Source: Monosiga brevicollis MX1
Taxonomy: Eukaryota; Opisthokonta; Choanoflagellata; Craspedida; Salpingoecidae
NCBI RefSeq assembly: GCF_000002865.3
Contig: NW_001865039.1
Coordinates: forward strand, 1,385,043-1,449,042
Reading direction: 5' to 3'
Length of the DNA stretch: 64,000 bases
Shown here: positions 36,001 to 47,400 of the stretch, piece by piece
How positions within the stretch are numbered: the first letter of the stretch is position 1
Layout of the letters: each line of letters starts with the position of its first letter
The notes under the pieces: model-generated
What the model was told of the DNA's origin: nothing
What the model saw: only the letters and a program-made list of their open reading frames with translations
Database searches by the model: none
Position numbers and translations under genes: made by a program

Positions 36001-37418
36001 TTCAGCAAGCCGGAGATGGGCTGTATCGGCAGCCACAGGCAACTGGAGTCCACTTGTACTAGCGCGCTGCAACTTGGTGTCACTGTTGAGAAATGGTACA
36101 GCTGCGAAAAAATCCTGCAATAGGTTTAGCGTGAGCAAAGCCAGGCAGCTGCTACCTTTCTTTAGCCAGGCAACGTGGTGATAGTGACAGGGTTGCAAAG
36201 AAAGGCGGCATGGAGCACAATGGCAAAGAAATCCTTAAACGCACAGAGAGAGCTTTAGCACGTGGAAACTGGGCCAACTTTTGCCGCAAGTGCTCGTCGG
36301 CCAGTCCATCAATCCATCGAGCTTGAAAGCGAGATCGTAGGGGCGGGTCGAGAGGGTGGCCAGGGTAGGGGGGCGATGGAAGACCGAGAGCAATGACGCG
36401 GAAATCTTCGTGCACTGGGATGAGCTTTGCGGCATTGAAGTCAGCCTTTGGGAGCAACATTGCATGGGAAAGATGGGAAAGATGAGATGGGGCAGTGGAA
36501 GAGAAGCATTGAGGTAGAGGAATGTGCGGGTCGAGAGGGCAAGAATGACTGAATTTTGGTATGCATTTGCACGTGCCTCTGACATGCTGCCCTGCAGGAC
36601 CTTGTAGCGCTCGGGAGAAACAAGGAAGGTGCCATCCTCCAAGTGCATCTCGCGGTTTTCCAAGAGATTGTTGAGCAAAGGTAGCAGGTTACGCTCCGCT
36701 TTTTCGATACCTATGGCACGGTCGTTCGAGCGCAACATCCGCAGGGAAGATGTTCCCCCCCCGCCGACGTTAAGATCATGCACAGCGAGGTGAGAATCGT
36801 TTGTGATGCGAGTGGAGAAAGCAAATCATGAGACTGGGCAGCAGTGTCAACCCCCAACCTACCGTCGAGGACAAGGACGCGACCATGTCGAGCTGCACGA
36901 ACGGCGCACTGATCTTCGTACACCACAGCGTTGCCGCGCAGCTCCTTGCGTTGCTTAAGATCGTTTTCAGTCGTGTCGCGCGTGAGCGCCACGTATTCGA
37001 CCTCGCGATGAAGAGCTTCACAAAAGGCTAGGGCTAGGCGCCGTCGTGCTGCGCCTGGCGGGCCAATCAAAAACATATCTTGGCGCAGGATATCCTGATG
37101 AACATGGACGTGCCCGCACAGCATACGAGGATGAGATGCCACTGCGGTGAGCATGCGCTGCTATTACCACAGCAGCTGGGGCCACCAGCCGATGCAATGC
37201 ACCTTTTGTAGCATCCAACGAAGATGGCGGAGAAACGCGGGGCTCTGCGCTGGAGGTGCTGGCAAGAAGCGCACAGGCAAGCGGGTTTGGCCTGCAGCCG
37301 GGTTGCGGCGCGCCTCCACACCGCCAAGCCGTAGCAAGTCGGGCTCATTGTGCACGGATCGACGCGTGAAAGACGACTGTGCCACGGCGCGCACTACGCG
37401 CCGTCCCATCAACAACAT
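27056..37418 (-). CDS. VWA8: VWA8, mitochondrial AAA/dynein-like ATPase with C-terminal VWA domain
   Basis: One long gene of many exons. ATG 37418 begins MLLMGRRVVRAVAQSSFTRR, a basic, Ser-rich presequence consistent with mitochondrial import. Exon 1-2 gives FLRHLRWMLQK, then QDMFLIGPPGAARRRLALAF and DTTENDLKQRKELRG, the first AAA module, whose P-loop lacks GKS/T, as I recall for human VWA8. PPLRSRFQARW follows near 36320-36345. The second module, near 33290-33390, has an intact Walker A (LLIGNQGVGKNKIVDGLL) and Walker B (VLVIDEADK), then IVLANRPGYPFLGNDFFSTL. The linker keeps GGTGGRDTAGLG and REAAREMGRKAFADRLREIG. The VWA domain starts VTVLADVSASMYR (MIDAS DxSxS intact) and ends RELPAGKSFVCLETQDLPSI with stop 27056-27058. 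These blocks follow human VWA8 (about 1900 aa) in order. It is a mitochondrial-matrix ATPase whose substrate is unclear. Confidence 0.95.
28658..28687. repeat. AAGC tetranucleotide repeat in a VWA8 intron
   Basis: About seven tandem AAGC units followed by AAACAAATAAACAAA, between VWA8 exons. Confidence 0.9.
32891..32960. repeat. 14-bp minisatellite in a VWA8 intron
   Basis: Tandem array of a unit close to AGGCAGAGAGACAC, about four to five copies with single-base variants. It gives a spurious Ser/Val/Cys/Leu frame on the minus strand. Confidence 0.85.
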
Positions 37419-37817
37419 GGTGGCAACCTTGCCGCCACCACCGCCACCACTATCACGCCAACCCGGTGAGCACGAGGTTGCATGCAGGTGGGACACTCGT
37501 TCGTTCGAAAAAAAATTTTTTTTGAGAGAGAAAGAGAGAGAACGTCTTTCGCGTGCAAAACGTCTGACATTCTGGCGCGAATTATCAGCACGGACGAGTA
37601 CATCTAACATTTGTATTGATTCGTTGAGTTGATGCAGATATTCCTGGTGATATCATGATATTTACAGTAAACATCAGAAAAGAAGAAGTCGTAAATATAT
37701 GACTTTGTGTCGCATATATCTTGGACAAAGGGCCTCTTCTGACAAGGTGTGCTTGACGGACCGACGCACCGGACAGGACGGCGGTCGCGGCTCTCCTCGA
37801 AGCGGGGCGGATTAAGC
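37419..37817. other. Divergent promoter spacer (VWA8 / DHHC)
   Basis: Start codons of VWA8 (-) and the DHHC gene (+) are 399 nt apart. The middle is AT-rich (37600-37720), unlike the GC-rich flanks, as expected for a shared promoter. No exon seen. Confidence 0.5.
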
Positions 37818-40033
37818 ATGGCGCGGCCACCAGCGACGGGATGGTGGGCAGCTTGCGATCGCACGCTCACGCGTGTGGCAAGCTGGCTGCCGGTGGGGTT
37901 TGTGCTGGCCATGTGGGTTTGGAGCTACTATGTCTACGTGGTCCGGCTGTGTGCGCAGGCCATCAGCACGCCGTTCTTGGCCGTCGTGTACGGGCTGCTC
38001 TACCATGTGCTATCGGCCATGCTGTTGTGGAGCTATCTGCGCGCATTCGGTACCCCAGCCAGTGAGATACCTCCAGAGGTACGCTCGTTCACCGGTGCTC
38101 AAATCTTGCTCGACATGAAGGCTAAAGCCAGCGGCGAGTTTGTCCTCACGCGCGACGCATTTGCCATTTGGGTGCAATGCCATAGTTTGACCTGACCGAT
38201 GATGAACTTGAGGCCTTGGCTGATGTGCGTTGGCTTGACCGACCGCCACAACACTTTGCTCCGGCCCCAGCGTGCTTTCTTGATGTGGTGTTGTATCTAA
38301 TGAAGGATTGTCGCCCCGGCCCACGTGAATGTGTGATAGGGTCGCGTGCCGGAGTCATTGCGCACACGTCGCTTGCCCATTTTGACCCACGATGGTGTCG
38401 GACGTATGTTGCTATCAAGGGGAAAACCAGACCCCTCATGAGCATACCCTGTCAGCGTGTGGCCGTTGAGCATTGCAACATTGTATTGTCATGCCGTGCA
38501 TGCATCTGCCAATAGGGCTCCGATGGTGCCGGCAGTGTCGCATCATCAAGCCGGATCGCTGCAAGCACTGCTCGCTTTGCCGTCGGTGCATTCTCAAGTT
38601 TGACCACCACGTGCGTTCCGGTTCGATGCATGCGCACCATGGCACGAAGCCCTGCACTCACTTGCGCTCGCTGTGTACTGCCTTCATGCATCCATGTGAC
38701 GGGGCCACAAATCATGCAGTGTCCGTGTACGTCATTGTGCCCGCCTGATGTATTGGGAATCTTTCGGAGCTGCCCTGTGGCAGCGGCCACCATATGCTGC
38801 GCCTGTAAGATGCCGTTCCTCACCCAGGCTCATGCGCGCGTGTGTGCCCTGCCTGCCACAGGGGTTGGCAACTGCGTTGGGCACCACAACTACAAGTATT
38901 TCTTCCTTTTCCTGTGCTACGCAACCGTTTTCTTGGTTTACGTGGCTGCCACAACTGCACGTTATGCATTGGCTATTGCCCAGGTACTGGCGCTTGCCGA
39001 CCCGCCCTGCTCCTCCAGTGGAAGCAGTGAGACACTGTCAGCAACTGGTTCACAACGGCATGTGATTTTAAATAGGGAACATTGGATGCAAGCATCCAAA
39101 TCGGCTTTGTCTGCTTGACGGCTTCTTTGTTCACACTGAGCGTCGGTGGCCTTTTAGCCCTCCATATCTCCCTCTTGCGCGCCAATCGGACCACCATCGG
39201 TTGGTCCTCCCCATGCTTGCCATGCAAGGATCGACACTTTGATGTTAGCTCTGGACGTTAGCCCTGACCACGGACATGCTTTTGATAGAGTCTGCACGAG
39301 GCCCTCCCATGGTGGCGAAGGCGCGGCGGCGCGGGTTTGACCGCGGCTCGCCGCGACGCAACATTGAAACTGTGTGCGGGCCAACCGTCTTTTGGTGGTT
39401 CTTTCCCGTTCTTAGCAGGTACCATCATTTGTGCTGCTACTAGGCTCTCTGTTGAATATTTACATGTTAGTTCAACCGACCTGTACTCAGCTGATACCCC
39501 TTCGTGGTGGCATGGCAGCATGGAGGACGGCGTGGTTCATCCCGTAGACTTCAACGAAGAGAGTTTGTGGGTCAATATTTGGCAGGTATGGCTCAGACAA
39601 GGCTCAGACAAGGCTCAGCATGACATGCGGATACACGCTATCAGAGCGCAAAAGCATAGTCAGAGTTGTTTTCGATTGATGCAAGCAAAGTTCTGTTCCG
39701 CCAAACCAGGTGAATGTGTTAGTCTCACTGGAGTATGCATGCCATGGGTGCACATAGGTGCCACATGCAGGACGTCCAGGGCACGAAACGCCGGAGACGG
39801 AGGACTCTGACGAAGATGCACCAACGCCGGCAGCGGGTGGCCGCCACCAAACCGTTGTGGACGTGGACGAGGGAAACAACGACCGCGCGGCGGTCGAGGA
39901 GACAAGCTGGCCCATGCTGGAGCCCAGTCCAAAGCAAAGGCAGGAGGTAGAGGACGACGATGACGAGGAATATTTGGACAATGATACACAGGCTGAGAGC
40001 GCCCCCATGCTGGGACCGCAAGATCTGCTCTGA
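37818..40033 (+). CDS. DHHC-CRD protein S-palmitoyltransferase (ZDHHC2/15/20-like)
   Basis: Exon 1 (37818-38078) starts [14 protein letters not shown] and codes two membrane helices ([19 protein letters not shown] and [19 protein letters not shown]). The Cys-rich domain follows: [20 protein letters not shown], then [10 protein letters not shown] at 38581-38610. The catalytic Cys-Pro-Trp is supplied by a 7-nt exon (38720-38726) spliced to 38862-38983, which gives [18 protein letters not shown] and the third helix. The next exon has the fourth helix ([17 protein letters not shown]) and the TTxE motif, reconstituted as NRTTIES across an intron. [12 protein letters not shown] follows, resembling the conserved N-x-x-x-V-F-G block. 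The tail is highly acidic ([14 protein letters not shown]) and ends PMLGPQDLL at 40033. It should transfer palmitate to protein cysteines at Golgi or plasma membrane. Exons between 38150 and 38520 are not fully resolved. Confidence 0.9.
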
Positions 40034-40189
40034 GAATCGCTCTGGGGCCGATTGAGCACCAAGTTGAAGGGTGCATGGGTCCAGGCACAGGTTCAGTAAT
40101 GAGAAAAACACGGAGCTGCACCCCAGTGTAGCCTGAGCTGCGGTAAAAAGTGATAGAGGCTTAGGATTGCGAACATGCAAAGGCCGGCT

Positions 40190-41448
40190 TCAAGCCGACA
40201 GAGCTGTATTGGCTTCCTTTTCCTGAATTGATAAGGAAGACGCAGAGGCATGAGGGCGATGTAAGGGCCCGTGTTTCGCTGCTTGCACAGGGGCGGGATG
40301 AGCCGGTGAGGCGCCATCCACCTTACCTCCTCGCCAGAAATTTCCGACTTGATTTGCGTGAAGAGGTGCACAAAGTCCCATGCCTCATCCGTCTGAACGT
40401 AGACCACGGATATGAGCAAAAGACAGAGCGCTATCCTCGAGAACCGGACCCGAACGAGGCGGAGGAGAGGGAGGGGGAGGGGGACAGGAGGAGGAAGAAT
40501 CAAGGACAGATTGAAAAAGCACTGCTTCTTACCTCGAGCAACTGCTCCTTGGGCGTCAGATTTTTGGCGAGGGCCGACAAGTCGATCCCACCCTCCTGTG
40601 AGTCAGGTTGCATCCATGAGCCTTTGCCTGACCTGCGGCGATTTGGGTGCGCGGAAAAATGACTCACGGTCTTGGTGAAATCCAGGCCTGCCTCCAAGTC
40701 ACGGTCGAGATCGGCGATGGTTGTGATTTGAATCTTGGCACTGCGGAGCAAAGCCGGCCGCACGAAATGAGGCTGAGGTGCTTGGTGCATTACGCATCGC
40801 TTTAAGTCATGTCCAAAGGTCAGGTCAAGCCCTGCATGTACCTACTTGGGAGCTTCAGCAATTTGAGTGGTGATGTCGGCCTCTTGATCTGCTTCTTGAG
40901 CAGCCTCAGGGATGGTGGGGATTTCTAATACACAAGGAAGAAAAAAAAAAAAAAAAAGGAAAATAATAAATAAACACAAACCAAACCAAACCACAAAGAC
41001 CGAGGCAGACATCGTGAAGTCCGCGCAATCGAGTAGCACGCAAGCAAGTGTCGACTTCATGATGCGCACCATCATCCGACTCATCGGCCTCGTCGTCGTC
41101 GACGCCTGGAACCGTGGTCATGGTCAAACGTTCACTAGCGTCGCCCAAAAACAAACACGATAAGCGAATCTGACACACGACGGGCTCAAAGACGGCGGCA
41201 AAAACCATAATCGGTCAAGGTGGTGGCAAACTCTTCACGAGGAGTCACGTACTCTTCCTGATCCTCTTCAGCTTTGCTGCGGCTGTGAAGGCGCGCAAAT
41301 CCAATGCATCGAACATGAGGTGCAAAGGGTGGGGCTGGACGTCGGCGACGGCAGAGCGACGGCCCGACACAGGGGCGTACCGTGAGGTCTTGGCCTTGTC
41401 GTCGCCCCAGCCTCCTTGCTTGACAGCGGGCGCCTCAGAATCAGCCAT
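40190..41448 (-). CDS. IFT43: Intraflagellar transport protein 43 (IFT-A complex)
   Basis: ATG 41448 opens MADSEAPAVKQGGWGDDKAK; the GGW block is the IFT43 signature (human QGGWAGDSVKASKF). Exon 1 ends 41381 in phase 2 and joins exon 2 (41276 down): RKAEEDQEEYVTPREEFATT. Then GVDDDEADESDD, EIPTIPEAAQEADQEAD (human DIPIIPDLEEVQEED), AKIQITTIADLDRDLEAG (human IQIKRVMTYRDLDNDL), EGGIDLSALAKNLTPKEQLL and TDEAWDFVHLFTQIKSEI (human VGWDWDHLFTEVSSEV). The last exon is EKEANTALSA, with stop at 40190-40192. IFT43 is the small subunit of the IFT-A particle that drives retrograde transport in cilia and bridges IFT121 and IFT139. The 3' end is 156 nt from the convergent DHHC gene. Confidence 0.93.
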
Positions 41449-42095
41449 GACTGGTTGTTGCAAAGAACAGGAAAGCTAGCCAGCGAGCAAAACAGGTGCA
41501 CTGCGCAACACCATGAGCCAAGAATACGCCACGATCGCGCGCGCAAAACTGCACGGCAAGAAAACGACCCTTTGGCCCCATCCACCCCAACCCTCTTCTT
41601 CAATTTCTCTGCACAAGAATGTGCAGAGAGGAACAAACACAGCAAAAAGAGACATTGCATTCGGACGGTGTGGAAAGGGATGCCATCCCGGGACCGGGTT
41701 TGCGCTCGGCACCGACTGACTGGACCAACCTGATCAGTTCTTTGTTTTTGGCGGGAAAACTGTTTCAACTTCAATGGCCAACTTTGAAGAAATTTGTATC
41801 AGTTTACGCTGAAAAACGCTTTGAAAACAATACTCTGTTAGACAAAGATTTGACTTGGCACAGAAGGGTGAACAAAAGGTTTACTCTCATGCCTCTGTGG
41901 TCGCCTGCCTCTGTCAGTGACGGCGAGCCGAAGCGCAACTGTACGATGAGGGGCCGGGAGGCAAGGCTATGTACGAGCTTGCCAGTGTGGCATTTTCTTC
42001 TTTCTTCATCTTCTTCTTCTTCGTCTTCTACTCACTGTCAGCGTTGATGAATTGGTTTCATTGGTCAAAGCTGCTTACAGAACCAACGATACGAT
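41449..42095. other. Divergent spacer between IFT43 and a small ORF
   Basis: No exon supported. Contains a CTTCTT-rich stretch at 41998-42030, directly upstream of the plus-strand ORF and plausibly its 5' UTR or pyrimidine-rich promoter. Confidence 0.4.
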
Positions 42096-42470
42096 ATGCC
42101 TGACATGTCCACAGTCACCGTGGTGGTGCATTGGCCATTGAGCAAGGATCCTAATTTTCGGATGGATCGGTTGGACTTGGCGCTGCCCAATGATGTGGCA
42201 GCTGTGACAGCGGGTCAGCTCAAGGCTTTGCTGATAGCCAAAGTACCGGATTTGGCGTCTCAGGAGCTGGTGGTCTGTGGCGCTGCCGGCGCACTCGACG
42301 ACGGCATGACACTGGCCGCCACCGATTGCGTTGCTGGGCCAACCAGTGCACCATATCCCTTCCTACACGTCCAGGTTGATGACGCGGAGCTGCAGCGCCA
42401 AGCCACGGCGTATCTGGAACAACATGACATGTTCCTGCCCCTGGACGCCGTCACCATCCGACACGATTAA
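42096..42470 (+). CDS. Small intronless ORF, unknown (possibly beta-grasp/ubiquitin-like)
   Basis: ATG 42096 to TAA 42468-42470, 124 residues, no intron needed. It begins MPDMSTVTVVVHWPLSKDP. Third codon positions are strongly G/C, as in the neighbouring genes, supporting a real gene. The pattern (two short strands TVTVVVHW and DRLDLALP, a helix VTAGQLKALLIAKV, strand ELVVCGA, a turn, strand YPFLHVQV) would suit a ubiquitin-like fold, but that is only a reading of hydrophobic spacing. The C-terminal part (QRQATAYLEQHD) is helical. No family is recognised. It lies between IFT43 and PACRG, which raises but does not show a ciliary role. Confidence 0.55.
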   Translation: MPDMSTVTVVVHWPLSKDPNFRMDRLDLALPNDVAAVTAGQLKALLIAKVPDLASQELVVCGAAGALDDGMTLAATDCVAGPTSAPYPFLHVQVDDAELQRQATAYLEQHDMFLPLDAVTIRHD

Positions 42471-42489
42471 GCGCTCTACTGGACTTCAA

Positions 42490-42590
<101 letters not shown>

Positions 42591-43034
42591 CTTGCTGCTA
42601 TGGGCCATTTTCTTGTCGACAATTCAAAAAAGTTCTGACAATTTCTCTTGAGGGTTCATTACTGTATCATCCTGAACAGTAAAAACCACCTCCATCTCTA
42701 TACAGTTGCTAGAAGCCCTTGACAACCTCAACGTCAAGGCAACCGAGCAGAGCTACTCTCTCATACTCCTCATTCACCAGACAGCCAGACAGACGACGCA
42801 CGGACTGAGCGAGCGACTGCCAATTCGTGACGGACGGAGAGCACGGCCATTGCAAGCATACTCGTATCGAGGACGTGGGTTTTCGACACTGCGTTCTTGC
42901 TCTTGACTGGTACTTGGGAGGTGTCGAGCCAAACCGGGTTCGCGTCTCGCTAGCTGTCTCTGGGCTGTCAAGGTCTCAGCAGTGGGACCCCTCGCGCCTT
43001 CTCGCTTCACCCCGTTCTGTAATCACCGTTCACA

Positions 43035-44073
43035 ATGGCGTCCAAGGTACGGTCCTATACTCAACGGCCACACGCACCGTGGTGAGCGCTGTGCGTTTCT
43101 GACAGCTCCATGTCTTATTGTCGCTTGTGCACCGTTGGGCACGAAATAGAGCGCAACCGCCTTCTCGCCCCGATCCTCAAAGCCGACACAGTTTCGTTTT
43201 TTCTACGAACGTGGCGACTTTCCCATTGCCCTCGGCCATGATACCAAGGGCAACAAGATCCAATGGAAGGTATGCCCGTCACCTGTCACAACCGGCACAC
43301 ACTTCTCCGCGCAAGACAGTTGCCACAGTTGTGTCCCTGCTGCCCGACTCTACCTCAAACCTGAACTCACTGTTTTTCCCGCCAGGTTGAGATTGAGAAG
43401 TTGGACTTCCATCACTACCTGCCCCTCTTCTTCGATGGCCTGTGCGAAACCCAGCATCCTTACGACTTTTTTGCCGAGCAAGGTGTTTTGGACATGCTCA
43501 AGGCTGGTGGCAGCAAGGTTCTCCCCGTCATTCCCCAGCTCATCATTCCCATCAAAAGTACGCAAAACATCAGTTTGCACAGGACCCAGCGAGGTTTTCT
43601 TCCTTCTTATATTTTTCCCTGGCCAAAACCTTGCGCCTCACTCCTACACCTGGTTCTCACCTGGGTCACACATAGACGCCTTGAACACGCGCAATCCTGT
43701 CGTGGTGGCTCGCATCCTCAAAATCCTGCAAGAGCTGGTCTACTGCGCTCCATTCATTGGCGAAGCTCTCGTGCCATACTATCGTCAGATTCTACCGGTG
43801 CTCAACATTTTCAAGGCGAAGAACGGTGCGACTTGCCATCCGAATTCAGAGTTGTTGTCTGCGTGGCTCAGCATGTCCTCGGCTTACCCTAACGCCAACC
43901 TTTGGATGACAGAAACCTTGGGCGACGCCATTGCTTATGGTCAGCGCAAGCGCGAGAACATTGGTGACCTCATCGAGGAGACGCTTGAAGCCTTTGAGAA
44001 GACGGGTGGTGAGGATGCCTTCATCAACATCAAATACATGATTCCCACCTACGAGTCGTGCCTGCTGAACTAG
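43035..44073 (+). CDS. PACRG: Parkin co-regulated gene protein (axonemal PACRG)
   Basis: Five exons: 43035-43046 (only MASK), 43150-43269, 43386-43557, 43676-43825, 43913-44073, phases consistent, 204 residues. The sequence is close to human PACRG throughout: [90 protein letters not shown] and the exact ending [14 protein letters not shown] sits at the inner junction of axonemal doublet microtubules, bridging A- and B-tubules with FAP20. The vertebrate N-terminal extension is absent; the N-terminus here is [17 protein letters not shown]. The gene lies head-on in convergence with C2CD5 (424 nt between stops). Confidence 0.97.
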
Positions 44074-44497
44074 AACGACTGGAATACATTCTGGCAACAT
44101 TAGTTCTGCTCTTTTGTGCCAGCGCTCGTTGAGACAGAGAGGTTTGTGTGGTGGCGCAAGCACACGACTCGTCCAGGGCCAGCACCTGCTGTGTTTGTGT
44201 CCTTTGTATTCTTCCTCTGTGTTTCCTGTGGTTTTTTTGGCCACCCATGTTACTTGTCTTGCTGAAAGGGTCTCATGTATTGAACCTCCGCAAGGCTTTG
44301 CTCCATCGACACCCATGAACGAATAATTGAGACGATTGATTCTGATTGAGAGGGCATGGGACCACGTTGACACATTCGGGGGTTTGTACAAAGGGGTTTT
44401 GTTCAAATCAAAGACGAGGAAAGACCATGGATCACTGCATTCATCCCGAGTAAATAGGTTGAGCTCAGGATATCACCCGAAACGGCAAAGCCTCCCA
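44074..44497. other. Convergent spacer (PACRG / C2CD5)
   Basis: 3' regions of both genes; no coding signal or clear repeat recognised. Confidence 0.4.
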
Positions 44498-47400
44498 TCA
44501 CACAATGCTCTCCTCACGTCGAGGTGGCGATGCGAGATCTGAGATACTGAACTCGGAATCAACAGCCTCCGCACCGCCTCGAGACCCAGAGAGAGGCGGA
44601 TCTTGCTGAGGTGACAACAATTCCTCCTCTTCAGCAATCTCTACGGCTCGCATGAGCTCAGTACCGCCTTCCTCATCCACTAAAAGCGCATCACCCTGTA
44701 ATGCAATGAGGCATTGACCTTGGTTTTTGGACTGGTTGTCCAGAATATCCAAGTCCTTGATGCGATATCCCTGGAGCAAAAAGAAAAATCAATGAATAAA
44801 TGGTCACGCAAAGAGCAAATGAAGCGGTTTAGGAGCACGTCAGGCCAACGGCAATGTTGGCACATTTCTAAAAGCTAGCCATTGCGCCTTTGGCTTACCA
44901 CGAAAGCGTTACCGCCACGGCCTGCAACCTCGGCACGCGCAACCGCCAGTACTTCACGAATAAAGTGCTGCACAAACTGCCCGATGCCGCCGTCGGCCTT
45001 GAGATTTGTTGTTTCCTTGATCAGGTAGATAATGACGGGCCCCAAGTGCTGCAAGGTTTGACAGTCTGCCACGGTGACCCAAATAAGCTCGCCAAACGTG
45101 AAGCCAAGAATGCGCGCAAGTACCCATGGAAAGAGACCTGCCTCCATGCACATTGACCAGAACTCCGCTTCCCTCCCCTTTCCACCCACCCACCCACCGA
45201 CACACACACCTGGAATCTCATTGAGCTGCGTTACCCAGACCGAGCGGGCCGAACCCAGCTGGTTACCATGTGAGTTGAGCGTCAACTCGAGCTCTACCCA
45301 CACATCAATCCAGCATAAACCGGCATGGATTTCATTTGAGAGACGCTTGGCACGTACGGTTAAAGCCAATGTAACATCTGCCATTGACCTACCGTCGTCG
45401 GAGAGCGATTGGGTCTGGGTGCGGGACTCGCGAAGGGGGCGAAGGGTAAAAATTGAGGCTGTGACCACCACCTACGTCAGGTATGAGGCAGACAGTGAGT
45501 CATGAGGTGTATGTGGCTGGGCCCTTTATCATCGTGGTTCGCTACACACAAATGACAGCCCACCGTTCCCCTCTCTTTCGCCTGCTAGACCAAAGCGCTT
45601 GATATACCTGTACATCTGATGTTTCAGGCATGGCCACGTCCCAACGCAAATTGCTCACAAGCAGCGGGCGATGAGATCGATACTTAAAGCTGATGATCTG
45701 AAGAGCTTTGCGAAACAGGGTGGAAAACTCCGAGGTCATCGAATGTTGCGAGGAGCTGAGTTTGGCACGGTTGATCATGGTGAATGTGTCAATCAAGCGG
45801 TCTGGCTTCAAGTTGGCGTGCTCACGCAGTCCCGGTAAGGATTCCGTGCTGCCCAAAAAAACCCCCTCAGGGAGCTCCGTTTCGGCCAGCGCGGCAATTT
45901 TGTCAGCGTCAATATCATCGTCAATCTCAACTAAAACATTGCGCTTGCTGTCCTCCTGCAAAGCGCCCATCAATGCACTGTCCTCCTCATCGAGCTCAGT
46001 GGTGGCAAACTCAGCAAAAAGATCTTGGTTCTTCAAGGCCTCGATCCGCGCACGATGCTCCTGTGCCTTGGCCGTCAACCGCTGCTCCAGCGTCGAGTTG
46101 GCTTGGCGCTACTCGACGCATGGCACGCCATGATGAGGTGGGTGTGGAACAAGACGTGGGTGGTCAGGCTAGCGAGTCGTGATACCTGTGCGTTACGCTC
46201 AAACTTGAGATCGGGAGGCGAGGGCAAGCAAGCCAGGTGCATGGCAGTACCGGTGGCAACAGCCACCAACTGCGTCTCGCCAATCGTTACTTGTACACGC
46301 AAATTGAACACGGCGTTGAGGGCGCGCAACTTGAGCTTGTTGTACAACTAGTGCGCAGGCATGTACACCAAAGTGCACCGGGCAGTTAGACTGATTGGGA
46401 GTGGCGGGCAACTCTTGTGGGCGTGTGGCAGCTTATCAAGCACGGGCAGGGTGATAGCCCCGCTGTGAAAATCGCTGTCCCTGCTGACCTGTTGGTGAAG
46501 TGCATATTCCAAGAACGGTACGGCCTCGCCAAGTTCGGCGGCACTCTCGGCGCTACTCGAGGTACGCTTTCGTGCGCGACAAACACGTGCTTGCACCATT
46601 GTGGCCAGGCCAAGCACGGGCACATCCCCAGGAGGATCGACTATCATGGACACCCGCAACGCGGTGTCAACCCAACAGATCACAGCGCTGCCACGATGAC
46701 AACATCTCAAAATTGCAAGAGAGAAAGAGAGAGGAAACGGAGACTTGGGCACGCACCAGTGCAAAAGAGCAATTCCGGCACGGAAGACTCGGGATGCTTG
46801 CAGATACTGCAGCCAGCTTGCTGACCCACAAAGGGTTTGTTTGCGCACTCACGAGGAATGTGGTAGAGCACACACGGTGGCAAGTCCTGTTCTCAAGCGG
46901 CACCACACAGTTGCCAAATCAGACGCAGCGACACAAAAGGCACGTGTGCAACTATCAATACCAAATGTCTTTGGCTGGTTGTTAGTTCGAAAGACGAGTC
47001 GCAGAAGCATACCGGTGGCGGGACGACAAAGCGGCGGGAGAGCTCGGGCGGCGCGCTGCTGGGGACGGCACCATCACTCTGGCTCAAAGCGCGAGGGCGC
47101 CGAGTTGAAAGCAAGGAGGCATCGGCCGTCGCATCAAGGTCCAGCATGGCTGGTCCTGCGCTCATGTCCAGATTGACGACGGCAGCCGTGCCCGAGGCCG
47201 TCAGCATGCAGAGACTGTTGCAAATGGTGGTGACTTCAGAGTAGCCAATGGCAGCTGTATAGCCCAACTCGCGCACGTGAGAGCGCACTTCCTTTCGCAG
47301 TTCGTCCCACCACGCGTCACTGCGACCAGCACCACACGTTCCATCCAGAAACCCGGCATGAGTGGTTGCTCACAAGAAAAGCACGGTCGAAGAGGCATTC

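Noticed and set aside
38600-39118. 172-residue plus-strand frame through the DHHC region
   Set aside because: It reads through two introns in another frame for part of its length; only the segment coding [14 protein letters not shown] is real and belongs to the spliced gene.
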